This document shows, piece by piece, positions 1-5,800 of a stretch of DNA of 9,797 nt. The notes under the pieces were generated by a model. That model did no database searches. It saw only the letters and a program-made list of their open reading frames with translations, and had not been told where the DNA came from. The DNA is from Euryarchaeota archaeon UBA443 (GTDB lineage: Archaea; Thermoplasmatota; Poseidoniia; Poseidoniales; Poseidoniaceae), in NCBI GenBank assembly GCA_002499195.1, contig DAKS01000018.1, positions 1-9,797 of the forward strand, in the 5' to 3' direction. The translations under genes were made by a program, and so were the position numbers. The stretch's first letter is position 1. Every line of letters begins with the position of its first letter.

Positions 1-172
1 CAATGCTGGGTAGCCACGCCCTGATGGATAAGAGCTGAAAGCATCTAAGCTCGAAGCCGCCCCAGAGACGAGACACCTCAGAACGCTCGTAAAAGACGAG
101 TTTGATAGACTGCGGATGTAAGCACGAAGCTTCGGCGACGTGTTCAGTCCAGCAGCACTAATTGTTCGAGCA
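1..172 (+). rRNA. 23S ribosomal RNA, 3' end (partial)
   Basis: This is the last part of large-subunit rRNA, domain VI. Recognisable conserved stretches include gggtagccacgccctgat, gataagagctgaaagcatct and taagctcgaagc near the left edge, followed by a terminal region ending cagtccagcagcactaatt. The 5' part of the gene lies outside the window. The exact mature 3' end cannot be fixed by eye; I place it just before a T run at 174-178. The wording of the conserved stretches fits archaea. Open reading frames across this stretch are chance. Confidence 0.92.
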
Positions 173-273
173 TCTTTTTCATTATGTATCCGCACCTCGA
201 GTGCCCTTCGTCTAATAAGCATGCCAATTCACGATGCGACGCCATGTCGTGTCATTCCAATTCGAAAGAAGAT
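173..273 (+). other. 23S-5S internal transcribed spacer
   Basis: This ~100-nt spacer has no tRNA. It starts with a T-rich run (174-179). It contains a short hairpin at 230-251 (cacga/tcgtg, extendable by two G-U pairs) and a 7-base direct repeat, ccaattc, at 224-230 and 257-263. Its last bases form the 5' arm of a stem around the 5S gene. A role in precursor processing is inferred. Confidence 0.6.
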
Positions 274-411
274 GGGTGCACGGTCACAGCGAAGGTGTTT
301 ACCCGGTCCCATCCCGAACCCGGAAGTCAAGCCCTTCTGCGTCTGTCCCAATACTGTGGTACGAGAGTCCACGGAAACGGCAGTCACTGTGCCCCTCTTC
401 TTTCCTCTTGG
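257..411 (+). other. Inverted arms enclosing 5S rRNA (putative processing stem)
   Basis: The bases on either side of the 5S gene are complementary. gaaagaaga (264-272) pairs perfectly with tcttctttc (396-404). Only one mismatch (273/395) separates this from 5S helix I. Outside it lies a 3x3 internal loop (261-263 against 405-407), and then ccaa (257-260) pairs with ttgg (408-411). This extends the 5S terminal helix well beyond the mature ends. A role as an endonuclease-recognised maturation stem is inferred. The symmetric 3-nt loop recalls, but is not, a standard bulge-helix-bulge. Confidence 0.6.
274..394 (+). rRNA. rrf: 5S ribosomal RNA
   Basis: The 121-nt length is normal for 5S. The ends pair as helix I: gggtgca at 274-280 with tgtgccc at 388-394, including G-U pairs. 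Inside are classic 5S landmarks: ggtcacagcg after helix I, cccggtcccatcccgaaccc in the loop B/C region, gaagtcaagcccttctg, and a central gtggtacgagagtccacgg. The ends are set by helix I and could shift by one or two bases. It follows the 23S on the same strand, so the two are probably processed from one precursor. Confidence 0.93.
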
Positions 412-432
412 ATATCCTCGATCTTCTTTTCC
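395..432 (+). terminator. Pyrimidine-rich tract after 5S (possible terminator)
   Basis: The sequence after 5S is strongly pyrimidine-rich, with T runs around 401-403 and 427-430. Archaeal polymerase can terminate at U-rich tracts without a hairpin, so some rRNA transcription may end here. The T runs are short, and read-through into aIF6 is equally possible. Confidence 0.25.
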
Positions 433-473
433 TACACCTAAGATTTCTAAACTACGTATGGATACATAGTAAC

Positions 474-481
474 GAGGGTGA
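474..481 (+). promoter_or_regulatory. Shine-Dalgarno site deciding the aIF6 start
   Basis: The sequence gagggtga lies five bases before the ATG at 487 and resembles the archaeal consensus ggaggtga. A GTG at 478 in the same frame sits inside this site, so it is unlikely to be the start. Confidence 0.6.
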
Positions 482-486
482 AGATT

Positions 487-1149
487 ATGCCGATTGATAC
501 ATTGGACATCCTTGGTTCCGACCAAATTGGAATCCACCTTTCGTCCGTTGGCAAAGTCTTGTTCCATCCCCGAGAACTTCCTGAGGTAATTCTTGAGCAA
601 CTTGAAACAACCTTGCAACTTGAAATGGCACCAATTTCGATCGGTGGTTCCAATCTTATCGGGGCTCTACTAGCTGGTAATTCGAATGGAATCGCAGTTG
701 CTGATATTGCGACTGAAAAGGACATAGATCAGTTGACAGCCTATGGAGATGTAGTCGTCATGGAAGGTGGTGTTAACACTGCAGGAAACCTCTTGCTTGC
801 AAATGAACAAGGTTGTGTAGCTTCCCCGAGTATACCTAATGATGGGCTTGAAATTCTTGCTGACGTTCTTGGTGTTGACATTATCGCCACTACCATTGGT
901 GGGCAAGACGTTGTAGGCAGTCTCGGTGTTGTCAACGATCAAGGTGTTTTGTTACATCCCGATGTTGCTGGAGACGAGGTACTCCTTATCGAAGAAGTAC
1001 TCGGAGTTCCGCCAATGGTTGGAACCGTTTCCTTCGGTTCTCCATATGTTGGAGCAGGTATCTGTGCATCAAATGATGGCGCTGTAGCAGGAAGTGAAAC
1101 AACCGGTCCTGAACTCAATCGAATCGAAGATGCACTCGGCATCATCTGA
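487..1149 (+). CDS. eif6: Translation initiation factor aIF6 (ribosome anti-association factor)
   Basis: The 220-residue product matches the aIF6/eIF6 family in length and style. It has many Gly/Asn-rich turns of the kind seen in its fivefold pseudo-symmetric pentein fold: NLIGALLAGNSNGIAVAD, VNTAGNLLLANEQG, DVVGSLGVVNDQGVLLHP and VGAGICASNDGAVAG. Each includes the recurring N-x-x-G pattern of family members. By family knowledge, aIF6 binds the large subunit near L23/L24 and the sarcin-ricin loop, blocks joining to the small subunit, and takes part in 50S maturation or recycling in the cytoplasm. The ATG at 487 is chosen because of the gagggtga site upstream; a GTG at 478 would add three residues. 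The gene begins 92 nt after 5S rRNA with no clear TATA box between, so co-transcription with the rRNA is possible. In many archaea this gene is instead near L39e/L31e. Confidence 0.92.
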   Translation: MPIDTLDILGSDQIGIHLSSVGKVLFHPRELPEVILEQLETTLQLEMAPISIGGSNLIGALLAGNSNGIAVADIATEKDIDQLTAYGDVVVMEGGVNTAGNLLLANEQGCVASPSIPNDGLEILADVLGVDIIATTIGGQDVVGSLGVVNDQGVLLHPDVAGDEVLLIEEVLGVPPMVGTVSFGSPYVGAGICASNDGAVAGSETTGPELNRIEDALGII

Positions 1150-1195
1150 AAGTCGAACGCCAATGTTCAAGAGCCTCTCTTTCAGAAACTCCATC

Positions 1196-2101
1196 ATGGG
1201 AGAAATGCTCTATCAAGGAAAGGTTAAGCAAGTTTGGTCTACTGATGATCCAGATGTATTGGAATTTCGATTCACTAATCAGATATCGGTTTTTGATCAA
1301 ATCATTCCATCGTTGATTCCTCGTAAAGGCGAATCTCTCAACCGAACGACTGCACATTGGTTCAAATTGGTTGAAGAAGAAGGAGTCTGCGGCACACATC
1401 TTGTTGAAGTTAATTCTGCGGATCGATGTTTGGTACGTAAAGTAGAGGTCATCAAAGAGCCTGGTGCAATTCCCCGAGATATGGAATGGGTTTTCGTACC
1501 CTTGGAATTCATTTGCCGCCATTATCTTTCAGGGTCAGCATGGCGCCGATTCCAACGTGGAGAACTGACTGCTGAGCAACTCGGTGTATCTGCAGATTGT
1601 GAATATGGTGCAAAACTTGACAAGCCATTCGTTGAAGTTACCACGAAATTTGAAGCGTACGATCGTAACATCGACCGAAAAGAAGCATTGGAGATATCCA
1701 ACATTACCGATGAGGAATACGATGCAATCGTTACTGCAGTTCTCAAGGTTGATGAAATTATTGAGAGAGAAGCTGCAAAGAATGGTCTTATCCACGTAGA
1801 TGGTAAGAAAGAATTTGCTCTTGGGCCTGGACGTAAAGTTGTCCTCGTCGATACCTTTGGTACACTTGATGAAGATCGATGGTGGGATGCTGAAGCATAT
1901 AGCAATGGTGAATGCATTGAATTATCGAAGGAATTTGTCCGAACGCACTACATCAATACTGGCCATCAAGCAGAATTGAAAGCAGCCCGTGATGCAGGCA
2001 CGGATGATCCTCCTATCCCTGCATTACCTCAATCTGTAATCGATGAAACAGCAACGCTCTATGCTTCAATGTATGAACGTCTCACGTCAGAAGAATTCTG
2101 A
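1196..2101 (+). CDS. purC: Phosphoribosylaminoimidazole-succinocarboxamide synthase (SAICAR synthetase)
   Basis: This enzyme joins aspartate to CAIR using ATP, giving SAICAR in de novo purine synthesis in the cytosol. Family marks, numbered from the chosen Met: the N-terminal nucleotide-binding hairpin MLYQGKVKQVW (4-14), the substrate loop IPRKGESLNRTT (41-52), VRKVEVI (80-86) followed by the R-x-Y-x-x-G-S type segment CRHYLSGSAWRRF (107-119), and a late active-site strand LVDTFGTLDEDRWW (217-230). The 301 residues are about 60 more than typical bacterial PurC and nearer the yeast Ade1 length. Start choice: the open frame extends back to a GTG at 1094 inside aIF6, with ATGs at 1130, 1163, 1196 and 1205. 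Family alignment favours 1196, but none has a convincing Shine-Dalgarno site, so a leaderless or coupled start is possible. The gap to aIF6 is 46 nt. Confidence 0.9.
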   Translation: MGEMLYQGKVKQVWSTDDPDVLEFRFTNQISVFDQIIPSLIPRKGESLNRTTAHWFKLVEEEGVCGTHLVEVNSADRCLVRKVEVIKEPGAIPRDMEWVFVPLEFICRHYLSGSAWRRFQRGELTAEQLGVSADCEYGAKLDKPFVEVTTKFEAYDRNIDRKEALEISNITDEEYDAIVTAVLKVDEIIEREAAKNGLIHVDGKKEFALGPGRKVVLVDTFGTLDEDRWWDAEAYSNGECIELSKEFVRTHYINTGHQAELKAARDAGTDDPPIPALPQSVIDETATLYASMYERLTSEEF

Positions 2102-2103
2102 TA

Positions 2104-2817
2104 CTATGCATGCTTTCGGTGGATTATTCCAGCACCTCTGCGTTCTGCAGCGAGTAAGAGTGCATTCAAGTGACGGATTGCATCACGCACACCACCATCA
2201 ATAGGTTCATCTCTCGCAACAGACCATCCACCTCCAAGAAGCGTGCTTCGTAAGGTTTTAACTTCTTCAAATGTGAGGAATCCCATTATACTCAATCCAG
2301 CTCTACCATCCATGTAACGTTCATCATCAACAACATCTGAATTGCAACGATTTAGAAGGAAATCCAAATGCGTCACTAAATCCTCAAACAAATCACTTGT
2401 TTGCGAACTTAAATCCCGTACATTGTCTCGAACATATTGAATTGTAGAACCTGTTTGGTGTGGAAATCTTCCAAAGCGTTCTCGATTTCGATCTTCTCCC
2501 AACATTATTGGCAAACCATCATCATCGAGCATTCTTGTCAGAGTAAACAAGATTGTTGGATCATCCCAAGAAATCAAATCTCTTGAATCCCATTCATGGA
2601 TTCCTTGTGTTCGAAATCTATCCTGTATCTTTGGATGTTCACACATCTTAGTCCATTCTTCATCAGCTTTTTGTTGACTTGAAATCAAAGCCTTGAACAC
2701 ATTTGATACAAGACCAGAATGACATCCATCCAGTGTATAGAATGGCGTAGTACTCTGATGGTCTGCCTTCATTACTTGCCCCAGAACATCTCCTCTATTG
2801 ATGTATGCGATGCTCAT
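2104..2817 (-). CDS. Unrecognised soluble protein, coupled to the giant surface protein
   Basis: I do not recognise this 237-residue protein. It has no signal peptide and no membrane segment, so it should be cytosolic. It is rich in charged residues and probably mostly helical. Visible segments include an Asp/Glu/Trp-rich stretch (EWDSRDLISWDDPTILF, about residues 75-91), an Arg-rich GEDRNRERFGRFPHQTG (about 107-123), a likely helix VRDLSSQTSDLFEDLVTHLDFLL, a Gly-rich LLGGGWSVARDEPIDGG, and a basic end, ERRGAGIIHRKHA. The ATG overlaps the stop of the upstream giant gene as ATGA, and no Shine-Dalgarno site precedes it, which suggests translation by re-initiation. That arrangement implies the two products work together, for example as a cytoplasmic partner of the membrane protein's tail. 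This is inference. The stop lies 2 nt from the purC stop on the other strand. Confidence 0.8.
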   Translation of the reverse strand: MSIAYINRGDVLGQVMKADHQSTTPFYTLDGCHSGLVSNVFKALISSQQKADEEWTKMCEHPKIQDRFRTQGIHEWDSRDLISWDDPTILFTLTRMLDDDGLPIMLGEDRNRERFGRFPHQTGSTIQYVRDNVRDLSSQTSDLFEDLVTHLDFLLNRCNSDVVDDERYMDGRAGLSIMGFLTFEEVKTLRSTLLGGGWSVARDEPIDGGVRDAIRHLNALLLAAERRGAGIIHRKHA

Positions 2818-5800
2818 TGGAAGAATTTTGACATTCGATCTTCAATACTAGATTCTTGTTGTACTTCATCGTCTGGATTTATTTCCTTCCTTATCGAATC
2901 CAATCGCCCAGAAGGAGTCAAATCATCTACTGCAGGAATTTCTTCAATCAATGAAGGTAGTGATGTTTCATCAACATCTTCGCTTTCAATGGACATTTCA
3001 TCTTCGTCAGCAACATCTACCTCATTATCGGTATTCGTAGATTTTTCTTGTTGCTTTTGCTGTTTCGGTTTGGCCGTGTTTTGATCACGAACCATTGCTC
3101 GAATTGCTGCATTATCCTGACGTTGAACAATAAAGAGATAGATACCAACAAGCACGATAGTAGCAGATGCCCCCCATATGATGTTGGATGAACTAAGTGC
3201 AGAGGCTTCCTCGATTTCATAGATTATTGATGCCGAATCATCACTAGTATCATCATCGACATCAAATGGGCTGTCGCATTGTATTATGGCATCCAGTTGC
3301 TCTTTATCTGCAAGTCCAGTCGGATCGATACGAACGTTTGGTGAGAATTGTGAATCTGCAAATTCAATCATAACCTCGGCTTTGAAATCGCTTTCTCTAC
3401 TTGTAACGGTGAGCACACATACAGCATCTTCGAGAACTACATAATTTGTTCTTGATACTGCAACATTGATACTTCCCTTAGCTGAAATACTACTGATTCC
3501 AACATTCCATCCAGATTCTCTCGATGTGACATCCTTTTCGATGCTTGCGATAACATTACCAAACTCATCGTAGGCTGTGACGAAGAGGGTGAGGCTACCT
3601 GGTGTAGGATCCCAACTATCAACACTCAGATTTGCATATGCCGACTCATTTACGAGTATGTTGAAAATTGATTCACTGATAGGAATATTATCCCCTCGGT
3701 CGGTTGCAACAACAAAAGAAATTTTTGTCTTTGATGCAGGATCGCCAAGAACATTACAACTCACAAAATCTCCTGTATACGGTAATTTACCTAAATCTGT
3801 GAATGCCGTGTTGATGAAAGAGCATGAAGCGGTGGATTGCGGCCCATCTCTGCCAATAAGAGCAAGCTGTAGTTGATCATTACCACTGCTTAGATTGACG
3901 TGCTGCACACCTGATGGGATTGAAAATATGTACGTGGAACCAGAGACAGACTCTATCTCTCCTTCTATCTCATCACTCCCATCGTTGTAGATGTCAATAG
4001 ATAATTGTGTGCCACTTCGTGCCCATAAAACCGGACTGCTTGAAAATGAGATGTTCGATGATTGAACCGTGAAATTGAATTGTTGCGAACCAAGAGATGA
4101 ATGGGTTACTTGAACTGTAACATCGAACGAAATTCCATCCCAATCAACTGGAGGATTAAGTTCAATAGGCATCCCATGAATTTCCCCGGGTACAATTGTC
4201 ATTGGCGAATTGATTGATGCTGTCCAACCCTCGGGCAGGTTGAGAACTTCATATCCAATTTCAGGCAAATCATTACCGGTATTCTCAATCCAAGCAAGAG
4301 GATATCCTCCATTGGAGGAAACGTACCAATTATTGGTTACCTGAATTTCGTAATTTGAAGCGCCAATAACCCGAACAGGGACTTGGAATACCTCAGCACC
4401 TTGACCTATTGCATCTGAGATACGAATTTCCAATATGTTAACATCACCTTCTCGAGCGTTTTGTGGTGCTTCAACGTAAATGTCAACGGTTGTTGTTTGA
4501 CCCGGTTCCATGAGTGTTCCATCGGGAAGTGATATGTTCCAACCCTGTCCATATTTGGTCAAGAAAGGTACGGAGGGGGTATTCCCTCTTTGTTCAAGTT
4601 CGACTTGAATGTAATCGCCTCCTGGCATGATTTCGAGGTTGCTATTTGCGAGGTTGAGGTTCCATTCAGAAGACTCAAGCACGATCAATTCAATTTCGAA
4701 TTGATCTAAAATATAACCTGATGAAACGACTTCGTATGATAAAATGGCAGTTGCATCTTTCCATGCATATGGTATAGATTGTATGGCTGTTAATGTTGAT
4801 GATGCATTTACTTCAAGCATTGATGAACTAACTTGTACATGTGGCTGCCAGATCGATGTATCGTTGCTTGAAGAAGTCACTGTTAGGCTAGGGATGAGTT
4901 GAACTTCATCTATGAAATTTCCAGTGTTTGTAATATTGAATTCAAGAAGATAATCGGTATTTGGTTGAACCGTTTGCTGGCCGCCATTAACAATCACAAT
5001 GTCCCATTCATGTCGTTGTTCTGCCTCTATGAGAAGCATTGTTGTTGCACTGACGGATGTATTGACAATTGATGCCCATTCGAATTCTAGGTAGAACGGT
5101 TCTGCTGCGGGAAGTGTATCCCTCAATTCGATATCCAAGGGCATAATGGTCGTAGCCAAGGGTCCTAAAGTTCGAACTGGATTGTAATACGTAAATTCGA
5201 CATCATCGGAAGAAATGTTCTCTGTTGGAACGACACTTGCTGAAAATTCGTAGGTATCATCGCCATTCCCTGGGTTTTCGAGTTGAATCAGAAGCTGGTG
5301 TACTGTACTTACGTTAAACCCTGAAGGTTCTGATGAGGGCTGTGGGTCGATGACATTCAATGCAGCACGGTGAATTTGAAGAACATGCACACTTAATTCA
5401 AATCTATGGTGGGCTAATGGAGTTTGTTCATCAGTCTCAAATGAAAGGCGTTGCGGAGCTGCGTTTGGAGGAATGTACACTTCAAGTTCGACGATATGGT
5501 ATGAATCAGACGGTCCAGTCACAGTTAGAATTCCATTTTGTAGTGTACCTCCACTCGAGATGTTCCATTGCCAGTTTGGTAGGAAGATGTTTGCTTGATT
5601 GAGATCCCACGACAATGTTCCTGTTGAAGGCAAAATCATTCTGAACTCATATTGATGTGTTGTTGCGGGAACTGTTCGAATGTGAGTGGGTGATGTATGT
5701 GAAGCCACAGCTGTAAAATTCGCATCGAGCGAACGGCAAAGAGTTTCTTCTCCACTTCCAATACATGTTGTCAGTGTCGATGTTGTTACACTTCCATGCG

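Noticed and set aside
173..273. tRNA gene in the 23S-5S spacer
   Set aside because: There is no acceptor stem, no T-loop gttcgaatc-type motif and no cloverleaf in this stretch.
478..486. GTG start for aIF6
   Set aside because: The GTG lies inside the gagggtga site that serves the ATG at 487.
140..618. Several overlapping open frames on both strands across the rRNA region
   Set aside because: They lie over the 23S end, the spacer and 5S rRNA; their products have no family character, and the rRNA identity explains the sequence.
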